Assembly (NCBI GenBank): GCA_902595175.1
Contig: CACJPB010000009.1
Span: 1-40,093, forward strand
Length of the DNA stretch: 40,093 nt
Direction of reading: 5' to 3'
Origin: an uncultured Prochlorococcus sp.
GTDB taxonomy: Bacteria > Cyanobacteriota > Cyanobacteriia > PCC-6307 > Cyanobiaceae
The notes under the pieces are model-generated. The model saw only the letters and a list, made by a program, of their open reading frames with translations, had not been told where the DNA came from and did no database searches. The first letter of the stretch is position 1. Every line of letters begins with the position of its first letter. Of this stretch, positions 34,361 through 40,093 are shown piece by piece. The position numbers were made by a program, and so were the translations under genes.

Positions 34361-34526
34361 ATTAATTTTGTATTTAATACTTAACTAAACAATAATTCAT
34401 GTTCAAATACATTTCCATAGCTCAATCAATATACTTAATAATTAATTTACTTATTTTTGGATAAGTATTTATTGAATACCCAAGTATTATTTGTTATCTA
34501 TTAATTATTGATATGGAATTTTTATT
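34361..34526. other. AT-rich intergenic stretch without a convincing gene
   Basis: This stretch lies between two small genes pointing apart and is the first part of a 367-nt gap. A 21-residue hydrophobic frame (MFKYISIAQSIYLIINLLIF, plus strand from 34399) is the only open frame of note, and it is too short to call. I see no RNA-gene structure or strong promoter. Confidence 0.4.
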
Positions 34527-34622
34527 ATGCCAAAAGCATTTAGGCGTTTTTTAAAAAAAATACCAAAAAAAATTCAAACTATAAAATACTCATTTAGAGA
34601 GTTTTTATCTTCCAAAATATGA
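34527..34622 (+). CDS. Possible 31-residue strongly basic peptide
   Basis: A short frame ATG to TGA encodes a peptide with ten Lys or Arg among 31 residues and a helix-forming, amphipathic arrangement (PKAFRRFLKKIPKKIQTIKY). It could be a nucleic-acid or membrane-binding peptide. No ribosome binding site is evident, and in A-rich DNA such Lys-rich frames can arise by chance. It fits the small-ORF style of this stretch but stays tentative. Confidence 0.35.
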   Translation: MPKAFRRFLKKIPKKIQTIKYSFREFLSSKI

Positions 34623-34727
34623 AATAGCTGTTGTGGTTTAAAATTTTTAAATTATTATATTTTAAATAATACATAGTCGCCAGAGCTAAATTCTAAACTA
34701 TATTAAATTGGCAATTTGTGAAATATT

Positions 34728-35069
34728 ATGATCAAAAGAGTTTTTACTATATTCACTTTAACTTTGCTTCTTCTTTTTAGTAGCCCAGTTTACTCATTGG
34801 ATACTTCTTCTAAAACCCTTGAAAAGTATACTAAAAAGATTTCTACTAAGTTCACAAAAACTTACTGTAACACTTCCAAATTCGGTATTTCTTATGAGGG
34901 AGCTTTGGCATTTGCTATTGGAGAAACTAATAAGGAATTTAAAAATAATAAACTCAATAAGTTTTTAGATTATTCTCTACTAAAAAATTTAATAGTTAAT
35001 GATTTAGAAAATAATTGCCAAGTTTATGATTTTGCGATTTCTAAATTAGAAAATTTAAAATTTAACTAG
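34728..35069 (+). CDS. Secreted hypothetical protein (113 aa)
   Basis: Starts with a typical signal peptide: basic MIKR, a hydrophobic core FTIFTLTLLLLF, and a likely cleavage near SSPVYS at residues 23-24. The mature part of about 90 residues is Lys-rich with two Cys (TYCNTS and NNCQVYD) that may form a disulfide, and it looks mostly helical. It would be periplasmic, lumenal or secreted. I cannot assign a family. A TATATTA element lies about 30 nt upstream. The gene stands alone, convergent with the next membrane protein. Confidence 0.68.
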   Translation: MIKRVFTIFTLTLLLLFSSPVYSLDTSSKTLEKYTKKISTKFTKTYCNTSKFGISYEGALAFAIGETNKEFKNNKLNKFLDYSLLKNLIVNDLENNCQVYDFAISKLENLKFN

Positions 35070-35091
35070 TAAAGTTTAAGTTGTTAAAGTC

Positions 35092-35334
35092 TTATTTTTT
35101 ACCTATCCAATCATCGGGTTTTTCCATCATCCATTGAAACACCCCCTTGGAATCAAGGTTTTTAGATGCATAAACAAATAATATTGGAAATATTAAAATT
35201 ACTGCACCAATAACTGCTAACTCTATCTTGCCGATGCCCATCTCAGCTACTGTTAAAGCAAAATAATTAATCATTATCTTTATTGAATTAAAATTTATAT
35301 CTACATAATCTACAAAAAAATTTAATTCTTTCAC
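35092..35334 (-). CDS. Small single-pass membrane protein (up to 80 aa)
   Basis: One transmembrane helix, ELAVIGAVILIFPILFVYA, is followed by a soluble tail that ends in a conserved-looking MMEKPDDWIGKK. Three in-frame ATGs are possible: 35334 (80 aa), 35274 (60 aa) and 35241 (49 aa, MGIGKIEL). The last two place the helix near the N-terminus, which is more natural for a small photosynthetic-membrane protein, and the first adds a hydrophilic head. The boundary given is the longest. It is unassigned, though the compact tail suggests a real and conserved protein. Confidence 0.65.
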   Translation of the reverse strand: MKELNFFVDYVDINFNSIKIMINYFALTVAEMGIGKIELAVIGAVILIFPILFVYASKNLDSKGVFQWMMEKPDDWIGKK

Positions 35335-35438
35335 TTTTCTATGAGAAATCTTAATTTTTATAGTGAAGGATATTTGTATAAAGTACCTATTTTATTGGTG
35401 CATACTTTTTAATAATTTTAATATTAGGCTTCTTATTG

Positions 35439-35588
35439 ATGGTTATGTATCATGAAATTTTTATTTTCACACCTATTTTTACACTATTGATTGGTTTTGC
35501 AGTATTTAGAATTTTAAAGAAAAGAAAGAGATCAGCTAAAAGTATTTATAAATTAATAGATGATTTAGAAAAGAAATATATTTATTAA
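35439..35588 (+). CDS. 49-residue membrane peptide with charged tail
   Basis: Frame from ATG 35439 to TAA encodes MVMYHEIF, a hydrophobic helix IFTPIFTLLIGFAVFRIL, a strongly basic KKRKRSAK stretch and a tail helix IYKLIDDLEKKYIY. The frame stays open for about 55 nt upstream and encodes another hydrophobic stretch (LIILILGFLLM), which could make a two-helix hairpin if a non-standard start such as the TTG at 35436 or one further up is used. The layout resembles the 49-residue peptide on the minus strand at 35998-36147. Unknown function. Confidence 0.5.
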   Translation: MVMYHEIFIFTPIFTLLIGFAVFRILKKRKRSAKSIYKLIDDLEKKYIY

Positions 35589-35607
35589 TATCTTTTATAG
35601 GAAAAAT

Positions 35608-35904
35608 TTAATCAAATTCTATACCAACTTCTTCTTTTAAATCTCTCTCTAAATCTGGAAGATTTGATTCCACCCAATGATCTTTGTTATCAATACCAGC
35701 TGCATTTACATAATTCATGATGTGTTGATCCACCTGCTTGTAAAGATCATGCAAATTTAAATCCATACGAATATCATGTGCAATTTCAGAGACTTGTTTT
35801 TCTGTTAGACAATGATTTGGATGAAGTAAATCACAACAGGGAATTCTCTTTTCAATCAATTCATTAAGATTGATTTTTATTTCGTAGTCTTGATGGACAG
35901 TCAT
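35608..35904 (-). CDS. Hypothetical protein with Cys/His cluster (98 aa)
   Basis: Soluble and acidic. A cluster of possible metal ligands lies at CCDLLHPNHC (Cys23, Cys24, His28, His31, Cys32). Helices follow (EKQVSEIAHDIRMDLNLHDLYKQV, described in parts here) with further histidines. I cannot name a family. It could be a small metal-binding or structural protein. Its start is followed upstream by about 90 nt of AT-rich sequence and a possible small membrane gene on the same strand. Confidence 0.66.
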   Translation of the reverse strand: MTVHQDYEIKINLNELIEKRIPCCDLLHPNHCLTEKQVSEIAHDIRMDLNLHDLYKQVDQHIMNYVNAAGIDNKDHWVESNLPDLERDLKEEVGIEFD

Positions 35905-35997
35905 TGATTTTGTATCTATAAATTTATTCTAATTATGTTTAAGATTTTGTATATCTTTGGTCAAGAAACAAAGTTCTTTAATTTTAATGCAGGTATT

Positions 35998-36147
35998 TTA
36001 AATAAATAGATCTTCCAAATCTTTATACAAATCATCAATTTCTTTTTGATTTTCTTTAAGGTCATGTTGATCTAGTGAAAGTTCTCTTTTTGAAGTATAG
36101 AAAAGATATCCAAGGGCTCCTAAGAGTAAAGTTGTTGGTAAAATCAT
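35998..36147 (-). CDS. 49-residue membrane peptide with acidic helix
   Basis: Minus-strand frame from ATG 36147 to TAA 35998. It begins with a hydrophobic helix (ILPTTLLLGALGYLFYT) and continues with a charged, heptad-like tail (KENQKEIDDLYKDLEDLF) suited to a coiled coil. The layout of helix plus charged helix matches several other small products of this stretch. The regular amphipathic tail argues against a random frame. Unknown role; possibly a small thylakoid or plasma-membrane peptide. Confidence 0.6.
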   Translation of the reverse strand: MILPTTLLLGALGYLFYTSKRELSLDQHDLKENQKEIDDLYKDLEDLFI

Positions 36148-36167
36148 TAGAATTTAATTGACTTATA

Positions 36168-36203
36168 ATGAATATAGTGCAACACTTATTACAGTCAAGT
36201 GCT
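36168..36203 (+). repeat. Upstream 36-nt imperfect repeat flanking the RHH-like gene
   Basis: This segment begins ATGAATATAG and ends AAGTGCT, exactly as does the segment at 36563-36598, and both are 36 nt long. The middle 19 nt matches the other copy only when reversed (12 of 19 positions, including GCAACAC). It lies 20 nt before the RHH-like start, a likely operator position. Confidence 0.5.
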
Positions 36204-36222
36204 GAACTTTAGTTAATTTAAA

Positions 36223-36579
36223 ATGCCTACCAAGAAAAAAAGAGTCGGTTTTATTCCTAGAGAAGATGTTATGAGAATAATTGATAAGTTGAGCATAGAG
36301 AACAATTTAAGTAATTCAAAAATAATAGGTATTTTGGTGGAAGAAGCACTTTCAATAAGAGGCATATTCGATAAAAAATATGGTATAATAACTCAATCAT
36401 ATCAATCAATTACCGATAATTCAAAACTCTCAATCGATACTAATTTAAGAAATCAATTTAACCCTATTAAATCAACCCATTTAAATGAGGCAAATAAAGA
36501 GGCTTTTGACTTGCAAACTTATAAAAAGTTTTTATCATTCCTTAAATTTCAGGAAATGATGGATGAATATAGCACTTAA
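36223..36579 (+). CDS. Ribbon-helix-helix-like protein (118 aa)
   Basis: The N-terminal 45 residues fit a ribbon-helix-helix layout: a basic start MPTKKKRV, a strand VGFIPREDV, a helix MRIIDKLSIENN and a second helix NSKIIGILVEEALSI. A linker rich in Ser, Asn and Thr and a C-terminal helix (FLSFLKFQEMMDEY) follow. It resembles CopG/Arc-type small DNA-binding proteins, which often repress their own genes. Imperfect repeats lie 20 nt before the start and across the stop codon. No partner gene for a toxin-antitoxin pair is evident; the next gene is 120 nt away and unrelated in appearance. Confidence 0.62.
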   Translation: MPTKKKRVGFIPREDVMRIIDKLSIENNLSNSKIIGILVEEALSIRGIFDKKYGIITQSYQSITDNSKLSIDTNLRNQFNPIKSTHLNEANKEAFDLQTYKKFLSFLKFQEMMDEYST

Positions 36580-36598
36580 TGAGGTGTTGCTAAGTGCT
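36563..36598 (+). repeat. Downstream 36-nt repeat with 8-bp hairpin over the RHH-like stop codon
   Basis: Contains the perfect inverted repeat AGCACTTA (36571-36578) and TAAGTGCT (36591-36598) with a 12-nt loop. The first arm covers the codons before the stop. Its ends match those of the upstream copy at 36168-36203 in direct orientation. It may be a terminator-like hairpin (there is no T-run directly after it) or a second binding site. Confidence 0.5.
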
Positions 36599-36700
36599 GT
36601 ACTGTGCGTTAAATTTAATTTGTATTTCCAGGAGATTTTCATATTAAATTTGTTTACCATTTCAAAACCTAATTTCAATTAATCTATACAAAATATTCCT

Positions 36701-37015
36701 ATGAATTCATCTCTCCCAGTTTTATCTGTAAATCTCCTCCCTCCAGACAAGTTATATTGTAATTTTAATTATTGGAGTTCTTTGTTCTCTCAGGATATGC
36801 AAATTTTATGGGATAGAGCGCATGGAGTGCCTTTAGAAAAACTGCCAAAAGGGGTTTCTGATATGATTTTTCCGTATTTATTGCTTGCACTCTCAGACTA
36901 CAAGACATCGCAACTAAATAAAATGAATGGAGTAGGGTTAGACAATCTATTAAGTCTTTGGTTTGATAAGTACTTATTAAATAAAAATGGTTACTTCGAG
37001 TTAATTAAAAAATAA
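36701..37015 (+). CDS. Hypothetical protein (104 aa)
   Basis: Unrecognised soluble protein, with no signal peptide or membrane segment. The N-terminal half is rich in aromatic residues (CNFNYWSSLFSQDMQILWDR) and Pro, and the C-terminal half is helical (YLLLALSDYKTSQLNKM). Good coding style and length suggest it is real. It follows the RHH-like gene after 121 nt and precedes a long AT-rich gap. Confidence 0.62.
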   Translation: MNSSLPVLSVNLLPPDKLYCNFNYWSSLFSQDMQILWDRAHGVPLEKLPKGVSDMIFPYLLLALSDYKTSQLNKMNGVGLDNLLSLWFDKYLLNKNGYFELIKK

Positions 37016-37140
37016 TATTTAAAATTAACTATTAATATCAAATTTGATTGCTATAAAATTTATTGGTTTTAAAAATTTTTAAGTGATTCTTTCCGAATTG
37101 TCACATCAATAGTCTTGCTATAAATGTATTAAATGGTTCG
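37016..37140. other. AT-rich spacer, no gene seen
   Basis: First part of the 397-nt gap between two named genes. It is A/T homopolymer-rich, with no convincing open frame or hairpin. A T-arm-like GGTTCGA at 37135-37141 does not extend to a tRNA fold. Confidence 0.4.
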
Positions 37141-37236
37141 ATGATGAATTCATTAAATTTCTTTCTAGCAAATATGTTTATTGTCGTTTTGATAATGCTA
37201 ATAAGGAGAGATATAAAATTAAGAAAAGCAAGATGA
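37141..37236 (+). CDS. Possible 31-residue single-pass membrane peptide
   Basis: ATG to TGA frame: MMNSLN, a hydrophobic helix FFLANMFIVVLIMLI and a basic tail RRDIKLRKAR. The helix followed directly by a positive patch is the expected positive-inside arrangement for a small membrane protein. A second 23-residue hydrophobic frame starts one base after its stop (37237-37308, MKFNSKTLSL...), too short to call. The size class matches small photosynthetic subunits, but I recognise no family. Confidence 0.4.
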   Translation: MMNSLNFFLANMFIVVLIMLIRRDIKLRKAR

Positions 37237-37412
37237 ATGAAATTTAATTCAAAAACCCTAAGCTTGATATTAAATCTGTTATTTTTCTTTTTTATATTTA
37301 TTATTTAATTTTTTAGTCTTTATTAATTAATTTTCAAAAACTCAAAAATTTATATTCAAATTTGGTTGACTTTTGTTGTTAATGCGATCATAATTTCAAA
37401 AAAATATAAATT
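37237..37412. other. AT-rich spacer with a marginal 23-residue hydrophobic frame
   Basis: Other than the short frame at 37237-37308 there is nothing to call here. The stretch ends just before a GTG-started acidic small gene. Tract of T and A runs, no inverted repeat that would make a clear terminator. Confidence 0.35.
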
Positions 37413-37586
37413 GTGAATCCTCTTTCAGATACTTTTGATTATTTTGTTGATGATCTACTTTCATCCGATGTTAATTTGTTGAAAGGGGAACTTGATTTTC
37501 TACTTATGCAAAATTTATTTAATTCTACAGATTTGAAGTGTATTAATAAAACTGAAATTGAAGATAACGAATCATTAGCTGCTTAA
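37413..37586 (+). CDS. 57-residue acidic small protein
   Basis: Frame from GTG 37413 to TAA. The product is acidic and helical (DYFVDDLLSSDVNLLKGELD, FLLMQNLFNS, IEDNESLAA), with a single Cys (LKCINK), and no membrane segment. Codon style and regular amphipathic helices suggest a real protein. The start cannot be ATG; no ATG lies upstream in the same frame without a stop. It is followed after 6 nt by a small membrane peptide on the same strand, so the two could be co-transcribed. Confidence 0.55.
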   Translation: MNPLSDTFDYFVDDLLSSDVNLLKGELDFLLMQNLFNSTDLKCINKTEIEDNESLAA

Positions 37587-37592
37587 TTTTTT

Positions 37593-37706
37593 ATGAAATT
37601 TTTTTATGAAAGGTTTTGGGTCCCAGTCTTTGGTTTTGTTTTATCAAAATTTGTATTTTTAATAGAAGGTAAAAAGCAAGATACTAAAAATAAAAAAATA
37701 GATTAA
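37593..37706 (+). CDS. 37-residue single-pass membrane peptide
   Basis: ATG to TAA frame: MKFFYERFWVP, a hydrophobic helix VFGFVLSKFVFLI, then a basic hydrophilic tail (EGKKQDTKNKKID). It lies 6 nt after the acidic 57-residue gene. The helix-plus-basic-tail form fits small membrane peptides of cyanobacteria. It remains tentative because of its length. Confidence 0.45.
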   Translation: MKFFYERFWVPVFGFVLSKFVFLIEGKKQDTKNKKID

Positions 37707-37857
37707 TTACTTTTTGTCTCTATAAAGTATTTTTAGTTACATAATATAAGTCAATATATTTTGATAACAACAAAAGTTGTGCTTTAAATTTACCAATATA
37801 TGCATGGTTGAAATATACATAATTGCTTTTTAGCAAATTAAAATTAACAAAAATAAT

Positions 37858-38022
37858 ATGTTGAAGCCTTATACAGTGCATTACCGTGATTTTCAAAATA
37901 TAAGAATGGAAAATTGTTTTTATGCTTTTGACGCTTACGAGGCTAGAACATTAGCAATGGAATTTAATAAGTATATTAATGAGCATCCAAACAGTATAGA
38001 CCTTATAAGATGTGAAAAATGA
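37858..38022 (+). CDS. 54-residue small conserved-looking protein
   Basis: ATG to TGA frame encoding MLKPYTVHYRDFQNI, then a helix AFDAYEARTLAMEFNKYI and a C-terminal strand NSIDLIRCEK. Balanced composition and a compact beta-alpha-beta pattern distinguish it from random AT-rich frames, so I consider it real. The alternation of strand, helix and strand resembles small ferredoxin-like or DUF-type domains, but I cannot name it. It ends 34 nt before the convergent urtE stop, separated by an AT-rich stem. Confidence 0.66.
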   Translation: MLKPYTVHYRDFQNIRMENCFYAFDAYEARTLAMEFNKYINEHPNSIDLIRCEK

Positions 38023-38029
38023 ATAAAGT

Positions 38030-38052
38030 TTATTATTAATTTAAAATAATAA
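38030..38052. terminator. AT-only stem between small gene and urtE
   Basis: TTATTATT pairs perfectly with AATAATAA over a 7-nt loop, between two convergent stops. The stem has no GC pair, so it can only be a weak candidate. Confidence 0.3.
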
Positions 38053-38056
38053 TCTA

Positions 38057-38767
38057 TTAAACACTCAAGAATTTATCAATAACCGCTTGACTCAACTCAC
38101 TAGTATTTCCGCTTGCAACAATACCTCCGCGTTGCATAGCATAATATCTGTTGGCTTGTCTTACAAAATGCAAATGTTGTTCAACTAATAAAACACCAAT
38201 TCCAGTATCTCTAATTATCTGATTGATTGCATTTTCAATGTCTAAAACTATATTCGGCTGAATACCTTCCGTTGGTTCGTCAAGTAATAGAAGTTGAGGT
38301 TTGCCTAGCAATGCTCTTGCAATAGCTAATTGCTGTTGTTGTCCTCCACTAAGATCTCCTCCTTTCCTTTGAAGAAAATCTTTTAGGATTGGGAAGAGAT
38401 CATATATAAATGGATCTATTTTCTTGTTCTTAGATAATCCACCGGGTAGAGACTCCATCCCTAACATAAGATTCTCTTCAACTGATAAGTATGGAATAAT
38501 TTCTCTCCCTTGAGGAACGTAAGCCATTCCTTTCCTAGCCCTCTGATGAGGTGCTTTTCTGTTGATATTTTCACCAATCAAATAAATATCGCCTTTTTTT
38601 TGTTTTAACAAACCAATTAGTGATTTCAATAAAGTTGTTTTGCCAACTCCATTTCTTCCAATCAAACAAACCATTTCTCCTGATTTAACATTTAAATCTA
38701 CATCTCTAAGAATATGACTCTCGCCATAATAAGTATTTAACGATTTTATTTCGAGTAAATTTTCCAT
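38057..38767 (-). CDS. urtE: Urea ABC transporter ATP-binding protein UrtE
   Basis: LivF-type ATPase of the high-affinity urea importer, 236 residues. Walker A is GRNGVGKTT, the Q-loop region is MAYVPQGREIIPYLSVEENL, the signature is DLSGGQQQQLAIARAL, Walker B is LLLLDEPTEGIQPN and the H-loop is LLVEQHLHFV. The EGIQPN segment is a UrtE hallmark that sets it apart from LivF. It is the last gene of the urt series (order urtC-urtD-urtE here), 2 nt after urtD. Urea uptake genes are usually under NtcA control, but that promoter would be outside the window. Confidence 0.95.
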   Translation of the reverse strand: MENLLEIKSLNTYYGESHILRDVDLNVKSGEMVCLIGRNGVGKTTLLKSLIGLLKQKKGDIYLIGENINRKAPHQRARKGMAYVPQGREIIPYLSVEENLMLGMESLPGGLSKNKKIDPFIYDLFPILKDFLQRKGGDLSGGQQQQLAIARALLGKPQLLLLDEPTEGIQPNIVLDIENAINQIIRDTGIGVLLVEQHLHFVRQANRYYAMQRGGIVASGNTSELSQAVIDKFLSV

Positions 38768-38769
38768 AA

Positions 38770-39519
38770 CTAGTCTTCAGGTCTTCCTAAATAAACATCA
38801 ATAACTTTTTTGTCTTTTTGTATGGTTTCCATCGTTCCCTCACATAATACTGTGCCCTGATTTAATACTGATACATTGCTATCAAGTCTTCTTATAAATT
38901 CCATATCGTGATCTATTACCACAACTGTATTTTCGCCTGATAAAGATTTTAATAAATCAGCTGTAAGATCAGTTTCTTCATCAGTTAAACCGGCAACAGG
39001 TTCATCTACTAACATTAAATCTGGCTTCTGACCTACTAACATGGCTATCTCAAGCCATTGTTTTTGCCCATGTGATAAAGATCCAGCTTTAGAATCAACT
39101 TTTTGAGCTAAATTAACAATCTTCAAAAGACGATCAATCTCATTAAGCTGCTCATCCTTAATACTTTTATTTATAAGGTTTAAAGGACTTTTAGGAGTTG
39201 TCACCGATATTTCAAGATTTTCCTTAACTGTTAGATTTTCAAATATTCTTGGACTTTGGAACTTTCTTCCAACTCCAAGTCTGGCTATTTTATGCTCCTT
39301 TCTACCTACTAAAGATTTCCCTTTAAAAATTACCTCACCATTTGTTGGCTTAACCTTTCCAGTAATTACATCAAGAAATGTTGTTTTACCTGCGCCATTT
39401 GGTCCTATTACAGCTCTTAATTCTCCTTTCTTCAAATTTAAATTAAGTTTGTTGAGAGCTAAAAAACCCTCGAAACTAACAGTAATATCTATTAAATTTA
39501 GAAGATCTTTATTATTCAT
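38770..39519 (-). CDS. urtD: Urea ABC transporter ATP-binding protein UrtD
   Basis: LivG-type ATPase partner of UrtE, 249 residues. Walker A is GPNGAGKTT, LGVGRKFQSPRIFENLTVKENL follows (the PRIFENLTV pattern is typical of UrtD), the signature is LSHGQKQWLEIAM, Walker B is LMLVDEPVAGLTDEE and the H-loop is VVIDHDMEFIR. It overlaps the urtC 3' end by 8 nt and lies 2 nt before urtE, so the three are tightly coupled. Confidence 0.95.
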   Translation of the reverse strand: MNNKDLLNLIDITVSFEGFLALNKLNLNLKKGELRAVIGPNGAGKTTFLDVITGKVKPTNGEVIFKGKSLVGRKEHKIARLGVGRKFQSPRIFENLTVKENLEISVTTPKSPLNLINKSIKDEQLNEIDRLLKIVNLAQKVDSKAGSLSHGQKQWLEIAMLVGQKPDLMLVDEPVAGLTDEETDLTADLLKSLSGENTVVVIDHDMEFIRRLDSNVSVLNQGTVLCEGTMETIQKDKKVIDVYLGRPED

Positions 39520-40093
39520 TATTCCCCTCCTTATTGTTAACTTCTAAGCTTGGATAGGTTTCAATCTTCCTTTTCAAACCAAATCTTTGGAGAAGATTCC
39601 TGGGACCATCTCCTTGAATCCATCCTAAAACTCCTTCTGGCAAAGTTGTTACAACTAATATAAATAATCCTCCTTGAATAAACATCCAGCTAGCAGGTAA
39701 AGCTTCACTTACTAGACTTTTTGCATAGTTGATGAAAACTGCTCCTAGAATCGCTCCCAATAAAGTTCCTCTCCCTCCAACAGCAACCCATATAACCATT
39801 TCTATAGAAAAGGGAACCGTCATAAATTGAGGGGATACTATTCCAGACTGAACGGTATATAAAGCTCCCGAAATTCCTGCTAGTCCTCCAGCAATAGAAA
39901 ATATTATCGTCTTGAATATAACTGGGTTGTATCCTGTAAACCTAACTCTTGGTTCATCATCTCGTATTCCTATAAGGATATTTCCAAATCTTCCTTTGAC
40001 TACCCACTTTGCAAAAAACCATGCGGCTATTACTAGTATGGCGGTTATCCAAAAGAATATTCTTTGCATAGACTCAGAGCCTACCATCTGACC
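39512..40093 (-). CDS. urtC: Urea ABC transporter permease UrtC, C-terminal part only
   Basis: LivM-type permease, cut by the right window edge. The frame is open to the last base, so the true start is outside. The visible 190 residues contain several transmembrane helices (FFWITAILVIAAWFFAKWVV, IIFSIAGGLAGISGALYTV, WMFIQGGLFILVVTTLP) and the EAA-like loop GRFGNILIGIRDDEPRVRF that contacts the ATPases. It ends in a polar tail (VNNKEGNNE) and overlaps urtD by 8 nt. Confidence 0.92.
   Translation of the reverse strand, partial: GQMVGSESMQRIFFWITAILVIAAWFFAKWVVKGRFGNILIGIRDDEPRVRFTGYNPVIFKTIIFSIAGGLAGISGALYTVQSGIVSPQFMTVPFSIEMVIWVAVGGRGTLLGAILGAVFINYAKSLVSEALPASWMFIQGGLFILVVTTLPEGVLGWIQGDGPRNLLQRFGLKRKIETYPSLEVNNKEGNNE

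Noticed and set aside
34399-34464. 21-residue hydrophobic frame
   Set aside because: Too short to separate from chance in AT-rich DNA, and no ribosome binding site or neighbour supports it.
36223-37015. Toxin-antitoxin pair made of the RHH-like gene and the next 104-residue gene
   Set aside because: The genes are 121 nt apart rather than coupled, and the second has no RelE/MazF-type or other toxin motif.
37135-37141. GGTTCGA resembling a tRNA T-arm
   Set aside because: No flanking 5-bp stem, acceptor stem or anticodon arm can be drawn around it; no other tRNA-like fold was seen in the window.
37237-37308. 23-residue Phe/Ile-rich frame directly after the 31-residue membrane peptide
   Set aside because: Composition is what T-rich DNA gives by chance; kept only as a note.
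34166-38022. High-light-inducible (Hli) proteins among the small frames
   Set aside because: None of the small products has the chlorophyll-binding ExxNGR motif of that family.
34000-38056. Insertion sequence or CRISPR remnants in the low-density belt
   Set aside because: No transposase motif, no terminal inverted repeats of an IS and no regularly spaced direct repeats were seen.

Overview
The window looks like a chromosome segment of a high-light-adapted Prochlorococcus. The evidence is very low GC, tightly packed genes with short or negative spacing, many tiny proteins, and a cyanobacterial gene set. That set includes phosphoribulokinase, a Calvin-type class II aldolase beside a class I aldolase, a DUF3685/Ycf55-like protein, DUF3727, a CSP41-like protein and a Urt urea transporter. 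The organism is inferred from gene content and style, not from a database match.

Positions 1-8.8 kb hold the end of glgC, then gnd and pgl (oxidative pentose phosphate pathway), a CIA30-domain protein and a hypothetical. Convergent to these are ilvD, a small membrane protein and a degenerate uracil phosphoribosyltransferase-like gene. A lumenal pentapeptide-repeat protein, a CobW-type GTPase, a 54-residue DnaJ-type zinc finger, purS and purQ follow, and a clear bidirectional hairpin terminator closes this part.

Positions 8.8-24.7 kb are one long minus-strand run: class II and class I fructose-bisphosphate aldolases, a Gfo/Idh oxidoreductase, a secreted hypothetical, accD, prk, leuB, lpxD, proB, a YqeG-like HAD phosphatase, a DUF3727 protein, ruvX, a GNAT-like protein, a CofE-like protein, a thioredoxin-fold protein, a DUF3685 protein and hisA. 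Spacing is often 0-30 nt and two junctions use 4-nt ATGA overlaps. The prk gene is of the short proteobacterial class and lacks the usual N-terminal regulatory cysteines.

Positions 24.8-28.7 kb carry a CSP41-like epimerase, pgsA, a PPC(DUF296)-glutaredoxin fusion, a small hypothetical, an atypical SDR and nth.

Positions 28.7-34.0 kb look like an iron-responsive neighbourhood: a ferric-type ABC ATPase, a 40-residue Lys/Cys-rich ORF, a ferritin, a CRP/FNR-family regulator with seven cysteines and a downstream helical protein, a zinc-ribbon membrane protein, and a three-gene cassette (Rieske oxygenase, 33-residue membrane peptide, solitary ABC ATPase). Two intergenic regions hold good Fur-box matches, one between the 40-residue ORF and ferritin and a pair upstream of the regulator. 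This is the best candidate for an under-described system.

Positions 34.1-38.0 kb are a low-density belt of small, mostly unrecognised genes, including single-pass membrane peptides of 31-49 residues and a ribbon-helix-helix-like protein flanked by two 36-nt imperfect repeats. From 38.1 kb to the right edge lie urtE, urtD and the 3' part of urtC (urea ABC transporter) on the minus strand. I found no rRNA, tRNA, CRISPR array or insertion sequence.
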